Made by a program: the position numbers and the translations under genes. Positions 34,252-43,892 of a stretch of DNA of 64,000 nucleotides are shown one piece after another. Source of the stretch: Streptomyces antimycoticus (GTDB lineage Bacteria > Actinomycetota > Actinomycetes > Streptomycetales > Streptomycetaceae); NCBI RefSeq assembly GCF_005405925.1, contig NZ_BJHV01000001.1, positions 2,046,001 to 2,110,000 of the forward strand, in the 5' to 3' direction. Each line of letters opens with the position of its first letter. Position 1 is the first letter of the stretch. The notes below the pieces were generated by a model, which saw only the letters and a program-made list of their open reading frames with translations, was not told where the DNA came from and did no database searches.

Positions 34252-34936
34252 ATGAGTCCCAACGCACTACCGCCCGTCGTCGACGCCGACACCTGGCGGC
34301 GTCAGCTCGAAGCGCTGCGTGTTCGGGAGAAGGCCGCGACCCGGGAGCTCGACGCGATCGCCGCCGAGCGCCGCCGCCTGCCGATGGTCGAGATGCCCGA
34401 CTACACCCTCGAGGGCGAGGACGGGCCGGTCCGGCTGGCGGACCTCTTCGACGGCAAGCGGCAGCTGATCGTCTACAACCACATGTGGTTCCCGGGCGAG
34501 GAGTGGCAGTGCTCCGGCTGTACGGGGTTCACCTCGCAGTTCACGCGGCTGGTTCCTGGACAACTATGACGCCCGGTTCGTCATCGTCACCCAGGGCCCG
34601 ATCGACGAGGCACTCGCCTACAAGCGGCGGGTCGGGAACACGATGGCCTGGTATTCCACGGCGAACAGCCCGTTCGGTGCAGACGTCGGCGCACCGCCCG
34701 GCGGAGGGTTCGCCGTCAATGTGTTCCTGCGCGACGGCGACACCGTCTACCGCACCTGGCACACCAACGGCCGCGGCACCGAGCAGCTCAGCTACTCCTT
34801 CGCGCTGATCGATCTGTTGCCGTACGGGCGGCAGGAGGAGTGGCAGGACTCCCCCGACGGCTGGCCACAGGCGCCCACCTACAGCGGCTGGGCCGGTTCC
34901 GAGGACATCGCCGCGCTCTACGGCCGGGAGGCATGA
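34252..34936 (+). CDS. DUF899-like (thioredoxin-fold) protein, frameshift
   Basis: About 227 residues of the DUF899 family. The N-terminal half reads TWRRQLEALRVREKAATREL, then YTLEGEDGPVRLADLFDG and QLIVYNHMWFP, with a CSGCTGF motif at about residues 88-94 in the thioredoxin position. Frame is lost at 34549-34553: the second half resumes as FLDNYDARFVIVTQGPIDEA and ends normally. The step is one base too many or two too few, unlike most other breaks here. The ATG at 34252 follows GGGAGGGG; an ATG at 34234 is also possible. Function unknown; often a small redox or dehydrochlorinase-like protein. Confidence 0.75.
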
Positions 34937-34998
34937 GGGTCCGCCTGCGGGCGGACCCGCGCGCCGCCGCCCCGTCGGTCCGGAACCGACGGGGCGGC
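34937..34998 (+). terminator. Two strong tandem hairpins after the DUF899 gene
   Basis: GGGTCCGCC/GGCGGACCC (34937-34945 with 34950-34958) and GCCGCCCCGTCGGT/ACCGACGGGGCGGC (34966-34979 with 34985-34998, a 14-bp perfect stem). They begin at the last base of the DUF899 stop codon. No T-run, but the stems are strong enough to act as an actinobacterial terminator. Confidence 0.75.
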
Positions 34999-35524
34999 GC
35001 AGAGGTCGTCCAGCCCGGGAAACGGATTGTCCGGGCGGAGCCTGCGATACACGGCGTCGACGAACGTCATGGGCGCCCAGGCACACCGACGGTGGCGCCG
35101 TTCCGGCGGTACCGCGCGACGAACCGGCCCTGCGCCATGTCCCCGTCCACGACGGTCATCTCGGCATCGGCCGACAGCACACCATGCACGTGGATCTTGA
35201 CGTCGAACTGATCGGTCCAGACATAGGGAACCGGGGTGTACGGCCGGCGCTCGCCGAGAATGGTGGCGGCCACATGACCGGCCTGCTCAGTGGCGTTGGT
35301 GCGGTTTTCCAGGCGCAGCGAGGTGTGGAGGCCGCCGTGGTGCCAGCGGGCCACATCCCCTACGGCGTAGACGCCGTCCGCCGCACGGCACCAGGAGTCG
35401 CACACCACTCCGTTGTCGACCTTGAGGCCGCTGCCCGCGAGCCAGTCCGTCGCGGGGACGGCACCGAACGCCACCACGACCACATCGGCGGGCAGCACCT
35501 CGCCGGTGGCCAGCTCCACCCCCG
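34990..35524 (-). pseudogene. Ferredoxin reductase-like flavoprotein, C-terminal remnant
   Basis: Only the last third of an FAD/NAD-linked ferredoxin reductase is left: ADVVVVAFGAVPATDWLAGS, the FAD motif GVYAVGDVA and the C-terminal reductase domain (PYVWTDQFDVKIHVHGVLSA). The first ~240 residues, with both N-terminal Rossmann motifs, are absent; the remnant begins where the upstream TetR gene ends, so one deletion removed the gap and the gene's 5' part. A further shift near 35076 moves the end into another frame (FVDAVYRRLRPDNPFPGLDD). With the P450 fragment beyond the TetR it is the remains of a P450 redox system. Confidence 0.8.
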
Positions 35525-36178
35525 TCACGGCACACGCGTGACCGGGGCCTGCCACAACGCGACGATCGCGTCGATGAGGCCGGTGGCGGCCTCATGCCAT
35601 GTCGCACGGGAGGTGGGAGCGTTGTCGGCGAGGGCGCGCTCCCGCTCGACGGACATCTGCGTGATCAGGTGACGCGTCATGGCCGAGCGTTCGGCGTACA
35701 CCTCGGCGGGCAGGTCCGGCAGGCACCGGTTCAGACCCTCCTGCAACACCCGCATCGACGGAGCGGCGACGGAGAATTCCTCGGTCACGATCGCGTAGAG
35801 CGCGGGGTCGGCCGTGACCTGGGCGATGAACCGGGCGTACCAGCTCGGGCGGCCGAGAGCTTCCAGATGTTCGGTGGTCGGACGGACCGCACAGGCCACC
35901 CAGTCCCGCAGATCGACGGAATCGCCGATGTCGGCCAGCAGCCGCGTCCGGATCCCCTCGATCTGCTCTGCGTGCCGGCGCACGAGCGCGCGCACCAGGT
36001 CGACCTTGGTGCCGAAGTGGTAACTGACCGCGGCGTTGTTGCCCTGCCCGGCGGCCTCGCTGATCTGGCGGTTGGCCACCGCGTACACCCCACGCTCGGC
36101 GAACAGCCGCTCCGCCGCGCCCAGCAACGCCTCCCGCGTCGCGGCGACCCGCTCGTCCTGCCTCATTCTGTCTGCCAT
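35525..36178 (-). CDS. TetR-family regulator
   Basis: A 217-residue regulator with an intact N-terminal domain (EALLGAAERLFAERGVYAVA, then RQISEAAGQGNNAAVSYHFG at about residues 38-57), the helix-turn-helix recognition helix with the typical YHFG. The ligand domain runs to IDAIVALWQAPVTRVP at the stop; the last few residues may be altered by the deletion that fused it to the ferredoxin-reductase remnant. The ATG at 36178 follows GGGGCGG. It is divergent from the P450 fragment and likely regulated that lost system. Confidence 0.85.
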   Translation of the reverse strand: MADRMRQDERVAATREALLGAAERLFAERGVYAVANRQISEAAGQGNNAAVSYHFGTKVDLVRALVRRHAEQIEGIRTRLLADIGDSVDLRDWVACAVRPTTEHLEALGRPSWYARFIAQVTADPALYAIVTEEFSVAAPSMRVLQEGLNRCLPDLPAEVYAERSAMTRHLITQMSVERERALADNAPTSRATWHEAATGLIDAIVALWQAPVTRVP

Positions 36179-36351
36179 CGTCACCGCCCCATCGGGACCT
36201 CACACGCTCCGCGACGGCTGGCCCCACATGCCGCCGCGGGTCCTCGCTCTAGCCGGCGAGGTAAAACACCGGAAGCCTACGCAACGGCACGTCGCGGACG
36301 GCCTGCGGCGCCGCGCGCGCCACCCTTCACGACTCCTCACCTTGATCGAGT

Positions 36352-36886
36352 CACCGCCCGCCCCCGGAGATGATGCGGCTGCACGCCGCGCAGCCGCTCT
36401 CCAGGGTCCGCCTGTGGGACGGCAGCACGCCCTGGCTCGTCACCCGCTACGACGACCAGCGGGCCCTGTACGGCGATCAGCGCCTCAGCGTCGACCCCAC
36501 GCGGCCGGGCTTCCCCCATATGAGCGCCGCGTTCCAGGAGGTCCTCTCCAAGAACCGGCCGTCCTTCCTCCACATGGACGACCCCGACCACGCCCGGATC
36601 CGCCGGATGGTCACCGGCCCGTTCATCATCAAGCGCATCGAGGCCATGCGGCCCGCCATCCAGAACATGACCGACGACTTCATCGACACCATGCTGGCCG
36701 GGCCGAACCCCGCCGATCCGGTGGAGGCCCTCGCGCTGCCGCTGCCGTCGCTGGTGATCTGCGAACTGCTCGGCGTCCCGTACGAGGACCACGCGCCGCC
36801 GCCGCCAACAAGGCTCTGGTCGACGCCGCCGTCTGCACCATGCTGGGCAAGCCCCTCCCCACCGAGACCGGCACCCCTTCCGGGTG
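36352..36886 (+). pseudogene. Cytochrome P450, N-terminal half only
   Basis: Starts inside the P450 N-terminus (PPPEMMRLHAAQPLSRVRLW), without the usual first ~25 residues. It has TPWLVTRYDDQRALYGDQRL, the heme-propionate C-helix FLHMDDPDHARIRRMV and SLVICELLGVPYEDHA, then breaks at a GCC repeat (about 36793-36806). The I-helix oxygen-binding motif, ExxR and the heme Cys loop are all missing, so no heme enzyme can be made. The residues after the break, in another frame (NKALVDAAVCTMLGKPLPTE, ending 36886), were not recognised. Resembles actinobacterial CYP105/107-type proteins. Confidence 0.82.
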
Positions 36887-36947
36887 ACACGCCCGCCCAA
36901 CGGCTACACCAACCTCAGCGACGACGCTGAAGACGGGGAAGATCACC

Positions 36948-37919
36948 ATGACACGCGATTCCGACGAAAGACTCACCGTGCCAGACCTGAGCATGCCCGA
37001 GGCCACGGGAAGCCGAAGGATGGACTGGGCGGCACTGCCGCGCGAGGTGACGGCCGGGATCGAGCAGTTGCTCGGCAGCCCGGTGACCCACGCGATCAGC
37101 CAGTCGGGCGGGTTTTCCGAGGGCCTCGCCGCGCGCGTGCGCTTGGGGAACGGCAAGCGTGCGTTCATCAAGGCAGCAAGCTCACTGACGGCGCCGGCGG
37201 AGGCGGACTTCCACCGCCGTGAGATCGCAGTGTCCGAGCGGCTTCCCAGGGAGGTGCCGGCGCCGCGGTTGCTCGACTCCTACGACGACGGCACCTGGGT
37301 CGTGCTGGCCTTCGAAGAGATCCCGGGACAGCTGCCCGCCCAGCCCTGGCAGCGGGAGGAACTCCGCAGAGTGCTCACCACCGTCACCCAGATGGCGGAC
37401 GTCCTGACGCCATCGCCCGTGGAGAGGGCAATCTTGGCCAAGCCGCGCCTTGGAGGGCTGACGGCGATGGCGGACGATGCCGCGGTCAGAGGCAAGGTCG
37501 AGGAGCTGTCGCCGTGGGCGGCCCACCATGTCGACGAACTCGCCGCCCTGGAAGAGAACGCTTCGCTGGATGGCGTCACCCTCCTGCACGGAGACCTGTA
37601 CCCGTTCAACATCATGCTGACCGCGGACCGTGTCTTCGTCGTCGACTGGCCGCACGCCTGGATCGGCCCCCGTCACGGTGATGCGGTCACCCTGATGTCG
37701 AGCGCGTCCCTCAGCGGCGTGGACCCGCAGTCGCTCGCCGGGAACCACCCACTGACCCGCGATCTCGACCCCGTCCGGATCAACGAAGTGCTCGCCTTGC
37801 ACGCCGGGTTTCTCCTGCGGACCGCTGCCGAGGCCGGCCCTGACGCTGATCCCCATATCGTGGCCATGATGACCGCGTTGGGCCTCGGCTCCCTGCGCTG
37901 GCTGCGAAAGCGGCTCTGA
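36948..37919 (+). CDS. APH-family phosphotransferase
   Basis: A 323-residue aminoglycoside/choline-kinase-like protein. The catalytic loop is LLHGDLYPFNIML (about residues 213-225, Brenner HxDxxxxN) and the metal motif VVDWPHAWIG (near 232); the Lys of the N-lobe is in RAFIKAAS. These are complete. GGGGAAG precedes the ATG. The family includes aminoglycoside kinases and many proteins acting on other small alcohols, so resistance must not be assumed. It follows the P450 fragment by ~60 bp. Confidence 0.84.
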   Translation: MTRDSDERLTVPDLSMPEATGSRRMDWAALPREVTAGIEQLLGSPVTHAISQSGGFSEGLAARVRLGNGKRAFIKAASSLTAPAEADFHRREIAVSERLPREVPAPRLLDSYDDGTWVVLAFEEIPGQLPAQPWQREELRRVLTTVTQMADVLTPSPVERAILAKPRLGGLTAMADDAAVRGKVEELSPWAAHHVDELAALEENASLDGVTLLHGDLYPFNIMLTADRVFVVDWPHAWIGPRHGDAVTLMSSASLSGVDPQSLAGNHPLTRDLDPVRINEVLALHAGFLLRTAAEAGPDADPHIVAMMTALGLGSLRWLRKRL

Positions 37920-37947
37920 AACCCCGTCCCCGATCAGGGCGAGGATG

Positions 37948-39087
37948 TCAGGTCAGGCAACTGCGTATCGCGCGCACGTAGATTTCGGACCGATCGGAAC
38001 CGATGATGCCCGGTGCCATCTTGTTCATCATGTAGCTGATGGTGGTGCGGGTGTCGAGGTCCATGACGATCAGCGAGCCGCCCCATCCTCCCCAGTAACA
38101 GGCCCGTCCCTGAGGCACGTACGGCACTGATTCGTTCTCGGGGAGGGCGAACCCGATACCCCATCGCAGGGGGATGCCGAGGACGAGATCGGTTCCGTGG
38201 CTCTGTTCGTCGAAGATCACCCCGATCGTGTCGGGCGACAGCAGCCGAACGCCGTCGACGGTGCCGCCCAGTGCGAGAGCCTTGAGGATTCGGGCCACGG
38301 ACCGTGCGTTCCCGTGGCCGTTGAGCGCGGGCAGGTCGGCGCGTCGCCAGGCCGGTGTGTTCGCGGCTTCGGGATTGGCCGGCGGGCCGACGACGGTCTT
38401 GAACCTCGGGCCCTCGGGGTCCAGAGCCGCCACGTCGAACGGGAGTGGGGGCGGTGGGGTGATCGGTGCGATCCGGCTCCAGTCCGCCTCGGCCGCCCCG
38501 ATCTGGAAGTCGGCGCCGAGTGGTCCGGCGATCTCGTCGGCGACGAATGTCTTCATGGGCTCGCCGGTCACCCGGCGCACCAGTTCACCGACGAGGTGGC
38601 CTTGGTTCTGCGCGTGGTACCCCGACGCGGTTCCCGGTTCCCACCAGGGCGCCTGGGCCGCGAGCCTCCGGGTGGCGAAGTCCCAGTCGTAGATGTCCTC
38701 GGTGCTGAACGGCGTCTCCCATCCGGAGACGCCGGAGGTGTGACTGAGGAGGTGGCGGACCTCGATGTGCTCCTTGCCGTTCGCGGCGAAGTCCGGCCAG
38801 TACTTCGCGACCGGGGCGTAGGGATCGAGTTGCCCCCGGTCGACCAGCATCAGCGCCGCGAGGTTGCACACGGTCTTGGTCGTCGACCACACATTGGTGA
38901 TGGTGTCCCGGCCCCAGGGCGTACGGTGCCCCGCATCGCACCAGCCGCCCCAGATGTCCACGACGGTGTGCCCGTCGACATCCACGACCAGGCCGGCGCC
39001 CAACTCGTTACCGGTATGAATCTGCTCGGCGAGCGCGTCTCGGACGGACGTGAAGCGCGCGTCACAGCTTCCCTGCACCTCCACCAC
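37948..39087 (-). CDS. Serine hydrolase, class C beta-lactamase/EstB family
   Basis: A 379-residue protein with the penicillin-binding fold. SxxK is STTKTV (about residues 67-70), the tyrosine motif is YHAQN (near 159) and GGWGGS near 345 provides the third element. No signal peptide is visible, so it is probably a cytoplasmic esterase rather than a beta-lactamase. The GTG at 39087 has AGGAAAGGG upstream; a GTG at 39132 would add 15 residues. It converges on the APH gene. The 285-bp gap to the next gene is poorer in G+C and contains nothing I recognise. Confidence 0.84.
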   Translation of the reverse strand: MVEVQGSCDARFTSVRDALAEQIHTGNELGAGLVVDVDGHTVVDIWGGWCDAGHRTPWGRDTITNVWSTTKTVCNLAALMLVDRGQLDPYAPVAKYWPDFAANGKEHIEVRHLLSHTSGVSGWETPFSTEDIYDWDFATRRLAAQAPWWEPGTASGYHAQNQGHLVGELVRRVTGEPMKTFVADEIAGPLGADFQIGAAEADWSRIAPITPPPPLPFDVAALDPEGPRFKTVVGPPANPEAANTPAWRRADLPALNGHGNARSVARILKALALGGTVDGVRLLSPDTIGVIFDEQSHGTDLVLGIPLRWGIGFALPENESVPYVPQGRACYWGGWGGSLIVMDLDTRTTISYMMNKMAPGIIGSDRSEIYVRAIRSCLT

Positions 39088-39372
39088 AGACCGCCCTTTC
39101 CTCGGCGAATGACATGACGTCGGCCACGACACCAGGTGGTATCACCCGGCCGACGACTCCCCGTTCGGGGAACCTTCCCACACCACCTTGGAATCAGACC
39201 CGGAGATGGCCGACATCGCATTTCGCGAAAGCTGCGGGGGTACTGACATGCAACAAGGACACGATCCCGTGCTCCCGCACAAAGACATGCCTTTCTTGCC
39301 ACAGGTGCAGCCCCAAGCATCCACAGGAGCGGAAGCGAGCACAAGAGAGAGGGCATCGGACTAATGCGCTCC

Positions 39373-40224
39373 CTAGCCGGAACAATTGATCCCGCCGAGG
39401 GTCGAGGTGGCACCGATGAAGTCAAGCAGATCCTGGTTGACGTCATCGGCGTGGGTCATGAAGAGGCCGTGTCCCGCTCGGGGGTACTCCTTGTAGACAC
39501 TGTCCGGCACCAGCTTCGCCATCCGTCGGCCGCAGAGTCCGATGGGAGCGGAGGCATCGGCGTCACCGTGGATGATCAAGACCGGCACCCGGAGTGCGGC
39601 GGCCTCCTCGCGCAGATCGGTGCGGAACCCGGTCCTGATCACCTCGATGGCCGCCTTGGCCGAGCAGTCAAGGCATCTTCGCACCGTCCACTCCACGAGC
39701 TCGGTGGAGATCGTGTTGCCCAGATGGGTCGCGAAGAACGCCTGTGCGTTCTGGGCCATCCACCGCGGGCGGTCCTTGGACCGCTCTGTCAGCAGGGCGT
39801 CGAAGGCGCCCTGGTCGATCCCGTCGTGGTTGTCCGGCGACCAGGCCATCAACGGTGCGGTGACCGACATCAGCACCACCCGGCTCACCCGGTCGTAGCC
39901 GTGGCGCGTCAGATAGCGGAGCACCTCCCCACCGCCCATCGAGTGCGCCACCAGGGTCACCTCGTGGAGGTCGAGGCATTCGAGCAGCACCGCGAGATCA
40001 TCGGCGAGCGTGTCGTAGTCGAATCCGTGGCCGACCCAGTCCGAGCGGCCGTGCCCCCGCTTGTCGAAGGCGACACAGCGCAGGCCCGCCTCGGACAGCG
40101 GCAACATCTGGAACTCCCATGAACTGCTGCTGAGCCAGGCCCCGGTGACGAACACCACCGGCTTGCCCTGTCCCCAGTCGGTGTAGAACAGGCTCGTTCC
40201 ACCGGAACCCTCGAAGTACGGCAT
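39373..40224 (-). CDS. Alpha/beta hydrolase (non-heme haloperoxidase-like)
   Basis: A 283-residue hydrolase with a complete set of motifs: FVTGAWLSSSSWEFQM after the first strands, RGHGRSDW, nucleophile elbow AHSMGG (Ser near residue 96), the acid in LIIHGDADASAP (near 222) and the His in RAGHGLFMTHAD (near 256). The pattern fits esterases/haloperoxidase-like enzymes. ATG at 40224. It stands alone between the serine hydrolase and the Rph gene. Confidence 0.87.
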   Translation of the reverse strand: MPYFEGSGGTSLFYTDWGQGKPVVFVTGAWLSSSSWEFQMLPLSEAGLRCVAFDKRGHGRSDWVGHGFDYDTLADDLAVLLECLDLHEVTLVAHSMGGGEVLRYLTRHGYDRVSRVVLMSVTAPLMAWSPDNHDGIDQGAFDALLTERSKDRPRWMAQNAQAFFATHLGNTISTELVEWTVRRCLDCSAKAAIEVIRTGFRTDLREEAAALRVPVLIIHGDADASAPIGLCGRRMAKLVPDSVYKEYPRAGHGLFMTHADDVNQDLLDFIGATSTLGGINCSG

Positions 40225-40615
40225 CGTCGGTGAATCCTTCCTGGGCGATGAGGCGTTTACGCGTTGCGGCAACTCTCGTCCAGCCGGTTCCCGTCCGTCG
40301 ATTACGCCAGAGGTAATGAGCGGCGCGAGCACACCCGGCAACACGGCTCCCGCCATCGACCGGGTCCGTTACCGACCGAGTCCCGTCACCGGCCGGCGGA
40401 AATAAATCCGAGCCGGAATCGAATAATTCCGACCGCCATCGCCTTGTGACCGCTGGTGTTTACGTGCGCATTTGAACTGGCGACGGTCAGCCGAGACCGC
40501 CGCATTCCGGCACCCCTGCCAAGGGCCAAGGGCCAAGGGCCAAGGGCCGGGAGGCTGTCCCACTCGACGCCTCCCGACCGATGGATGTGCCGTGGGTGCT
40601 GCTCGGAGTGGCCGG
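40225..40615. other. 391-bp intergenic stretch with a 7-bp repeat
   Basis: No gene is supported here. A heptamer repeat (four copies of GCCAAGG, about 40518-40549) lies 67 bp before the end of the Rph gene. The part 40390-40450 is A+T-rich for the region, with a small dyad GGAAT/ATTCC (about 40414-40430), and could hold a promoter for the hydrolase upstream of 40224. Confidence 0.55.
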
Positions 40616-43230
40616 TCAGGGCAGGATCTCGACGTACCCGTCGGTTCCGTGCACGCGGATCCGCTGCCCGTCCCGGATCAGCCGGGTGGCCCGCTCCACG
40701 CCCACGACGGCCGGCAAGCCGTACTCCCGGGCGATCACCGCGCCATGGGTCATCAGGCCGCCCACCTCCGTCACCAGGCCCGCGATTCCGACGAACAGCG
40801 GCGACCAGCTCGGGTCCGTGAAGGCGGTGACCAGGATGTCGCCCGCCTCGAGATCGGCCTCCCCCATATCGAGGATGACGCGGGCCCGTCCCTCGATGGT
40901 CCCGGCGGAAACCGGCAGGCCGATCAGGGCGCCGGCCGGCGCGTCGTCGCGCCGGTACGCCCCGGTGACGGCCTCACCATCCGAGGTGAGCACCCGGGGC
41001 GGGGTGAGCGCGTGGTACGACCGGAACGCGTTTTTGCGCCGCTGGATGAGCCGGTCATCCACCTGGTGCGAGCGCGCGACGTCGTGGAGTTCCTGGAACG
41101 TGAGGTAGAAGATGTCCTCCCGCTCAGGAAGCACACCTGCCTCCACAAGGCGCTCGGCCTCCGCCAGCAGGGCCCGCTTGTAGACGAAGTAGCGGCTGAT
41201 GATGCCGTACTTGGGGTACTCCCGGTACCCGATGAAGGTTCTGACCCGGTCGATCATCCGCTTGGCCTCGTCGGCTTTCCGGTCCCCGTCCGGCAGGGCC
41301 CGCAAGCGGGACAGCACGTCCTGTTCCTTCTCCCGCGCCTTCTGCCGCCCTTGCTCGAAGCGCCGTTCGGCGGCGCCCGGCTCGAAGTTCCTGACGTTGT
41401 CGAGAATCACGGGCACGAGCGTGGTGGGGCGCTCGCGCCACCGTGGCCTCGTGATGTCGATCTCGCCGACGCAGCGCATACCGTACCGGTCGAGGTAGGA
41501 CTCGATGGCGTCGCGCGCTTCGGCCCCGCCCGCGAGCTTCGCCAGCTCGTCCAGGAAGGCTGCGTCCTCGGCGTACCCGATGTCCTCGACGCCCCGCAGG
41601 AACGCCACCACCTCCGGATGCGGGCGGATCACATCCGCGACGTCGAGCAGCGCCAGTCCCATCTCCGACGTGACGTTGTCGGGGGCGGACAGCGTGAGCG
41701 TGTCGGCCGCGTTCTTCTCGCCCAGCCACTCCCGCAGCGTGTCGTTGAGCCACCACGTGGCCTCCATCCCCGCCATGATCGCCTGCATGCTCAGCGGATC
41801 CGTGAGGACGCGCTTGTGCTCCTCGAAGGCCTCCCGCAGGAAGTCGAACAGCGCCGGTCCGGTCTTCGTCCGGATGTCGCGCTCCAGGGCGGCGATGGAT
41901 GTCCGGCTGCGCTCGATCAGCCCGGGGACGATGGCCGGATCGGTCTCGATCGGGGCGGACGCGCCGCGGGCCGGGGGCCCGCCGGGGCCCGCGTCCGGGA
42001 GCGACGGGACGAAATCATCGCGTTCGAGGACGGTCTCCAGAGCGTCCCTGATCAGCGGATCGCCTCTGCCTACGACGTCCAGGAGGGCGGCGCGGCTCGC
42101 GGGCGAGGCCAGGCGCCGGGTGGCGTCGACGAACAGCCTCCCGCCGGCCTCGTGCATCGGCGCCATGGCCGTCAGCTGCCATACGGAGATCCCCAGGGGC
42201 TTCATGGGGTCGGTCATCATCTGCTGATGGCCCACGGAAAGGTAGACGTGATTCTCCTGGTCGCCGCTCTCGGGGATGGGGAACAGTGTGGTGATCGGCC
42301 GGCTCTGAACGACCTGGAAGTCGTCGTCGACCAGGCACCATTCGATGTCCTGCGGGCGGCCGAAGTGTGCTTCGATCCGCCGCCCGAGTTCCACGAGCCG
42401 CACGACCTGCGCGTCCGTCAGCGCCGGCTGCTCCTGCCGCCGCGCGTCGATCGCCACTTCCCGCGTACCGCCGTCCGGCAGGGCGTGAACGGCACGCTGT
42501 TTGGCGGAGATCGTCCTGGCGACGATTTCGCCGTGTCGCACCGTGAAGACGTCCGGGTTCACCAGGCCGGAGACCAGAGCCTCGCCGAGCCCGAAGCCGG
42601 CGTCCACGGTGGCGACCTTACGGTTGCCCGTGACGGGGTCGGCCGTGAACAGGATGCCGGCCGCATCCGGGAAGACCATCTGCTGCACGACCACGGCCAT
42701 GTGGACCGTACGGTGGTCGATGCCGCCGCGCCGCCGGTAGGTCACCGCCCGCTCGGTGAACAGCGAGGCCCAGCACCGGCTGATGTGCTGGAGGACCGCC
42801 GTCGGCCCCACGACGTTCAGGTACGTGTCCTGCTGGCCGGCGAAGGAGGCCGTCGGCAGGTCCTCCGCCGTCGCGCTGGACCGGACGGCGTAGGCGGCTT
42901 GCTCGCCGTGCCGGCCGAGCGCGCGGGTGATCGCCGCCGCGAGATCGCCCGGGATGGCAATCCCTTCGATGGTCCGACGAATCCGCGCGCTGAGCGTGCG
43001 GATCGCCTCCCGGTCGTCCGGGTTCACGCGCGACAACTGATCGAGCTGATCGTCGATCGACGGCACTTCCGCCATGATCCGCCGGAAGGCGTCCGTCGTC
43101 ACGCAAAAGCCATCCGGCACCCGGATGCCCTCGATCCGCGACAGCCCGCCCAGATGCGCGCCCTTGCCCCGATGACCGCGACCCGCGTCTCGGCAACCTC
43201 TCGAAGATCCAACACGTACCGCTCACTCAT
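40616..43230 (-). CDS. rph: Rifampin phosphotransferase, one frameshift near the N-terminus
   Basis: A ~871-residue protein of the PEP-synthase/PPDK superfamily: N-terminal ATP-grasp domain (AYAVRSSATAEDLPTASFAG near residue 115, then AGILFTADPVTGNRKVATVD), a central rifampin-binding region, and C-terminal swivel domain with the catalytic His in VGGLMTHGAVIAREYGLPAV. ATP is used to phosphorylate rifampin in the ansa chain, giving AMP and phosphate. The ATG at 43230 has GGAGG eight bases upstream and codes MSERYVLDLREVAE. Frame breaks at the C4 run 43167-43170 (plus strand); one base restores VIGGKGAHLGGLSRIEG and joins the body. Upstream lies a 19-bp palindrome of the RAE type. Confidence 0.9.
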
Positions 43231-43389
43231 CGCGAGACCTCCGAGGCAGCCGTGCTCGGCCGCGCCGCGAGCCGGTCCCACCGCTGGTCCGACGTCATCG
43301 CGTCCCCCATACGTCGACAACAACACACGTACGTCGTGCCCCCATTTCCGCAGGTTGTGGCATCGGCCGACGATTGTGCGCCGTGACCC

Positions 43390-43408
43390 GGGGCTTGCGG
43401 CAAGCCCC
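43390..43408. promoter_or_regulatory. Rifamycin-associated-element-like 19-bp palindrome
   Basis: GGGGCTTGCGGCAAGCCCC, a perfect palindrome around a central G, 160 bp upstream of the rph start. As I recall it, the rifamycin-associated element (RAE) found upstream of rifamycin-inactivation genes in actinobacteria has this sequence form. With an rph gene next to it, identification is strong. It is followed by an A+T-containing CTATACGTTGAAAG stretch. Confidence 0.85.
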
Positions 43409-43473
43409 CGGCGCGCTATACGTTGAAAGTGGCAAGGAGAGACAGTTCTCCTTGCCTTTGCCTTTGCCGTCCA

Positions 43474-43859
43474 TGAGCCTTTTCCACCCTCAGCTTGAGC
43501 TGGCGTGATACAGGCAGAGGACCGCTTGGACGAGGCTGGTGATGCGGGTGGCGGGAGCGCGTTGACGATGCCGTTCTCACGCGCTGCCCGGACAATCGTG
43601 AATCGCGCCGGGCAGGGCGGGTGAGGCCCATAGCAGCCGGCCGGAAGGGTCGGCGATGACCTGGACGTTCATCCCGTGTCTCTTGTGTTTTCCGGAGGAG
43701 AAGGGCTGGTCGGCGGCTGTCCGGTCGTTCGGCAGGAGTGTGCCGTCCAGCAGGACGCAGGCCTTCGTCGACGCTGCCCGGGCTGCTTCGGCCAGGGTTG
43801 GGGCGGGCGATGCCAGCAGATGAACGGCCCCACCCGTCAGGCAGGTTGGAAAAGGCTCA
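43474..43859 (-). mobile_element. Internally deleted IS5-type element with both ends
   Basis: A 386-bp derivative bounded by TGAGCCTTTTCCA at 43474 and its reverse complement ending at 43859. On the minus strand it codes for the middle of a DDE transposase (CVLLDGTLLPNDRTAADQPF, then GKHKRHGMNVQVIADPSGRL and PGAIHD) and, after a frameshift and deletion, the C-terminus (TRITSLVQAVLCLYH). The N-terminal ~90 codons and a central piece are missing. The size and intact ends make it a potential non-autonomous copy. No target duplication could be recognised. Confidence 0.75.
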
Positions 43860-43892
43860 ATCCCTGGACAGCCACCTCATGAACGCGTGAGG

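Noticed and set aside
36948..37919. Aminoglycoside-resistance kinase
   Set aside because: The catalytic motifs only prove the broad APH fold; nothing points to aminoglycosides.
39114..39389. Small plus-strand frame in the gap between two hydrolase genes
   Set aside because: No ribosome site, no recognisable motif, low third-position G+C and overlap with the end of the hydrolase gene.
40472..43426. 984-codon plus-strand open frame opposite rph
   Set aside because: It is the antisense of a well-supported rifampin phosphotransferase; composition is Arg/Gly/His-rich and without motifs.
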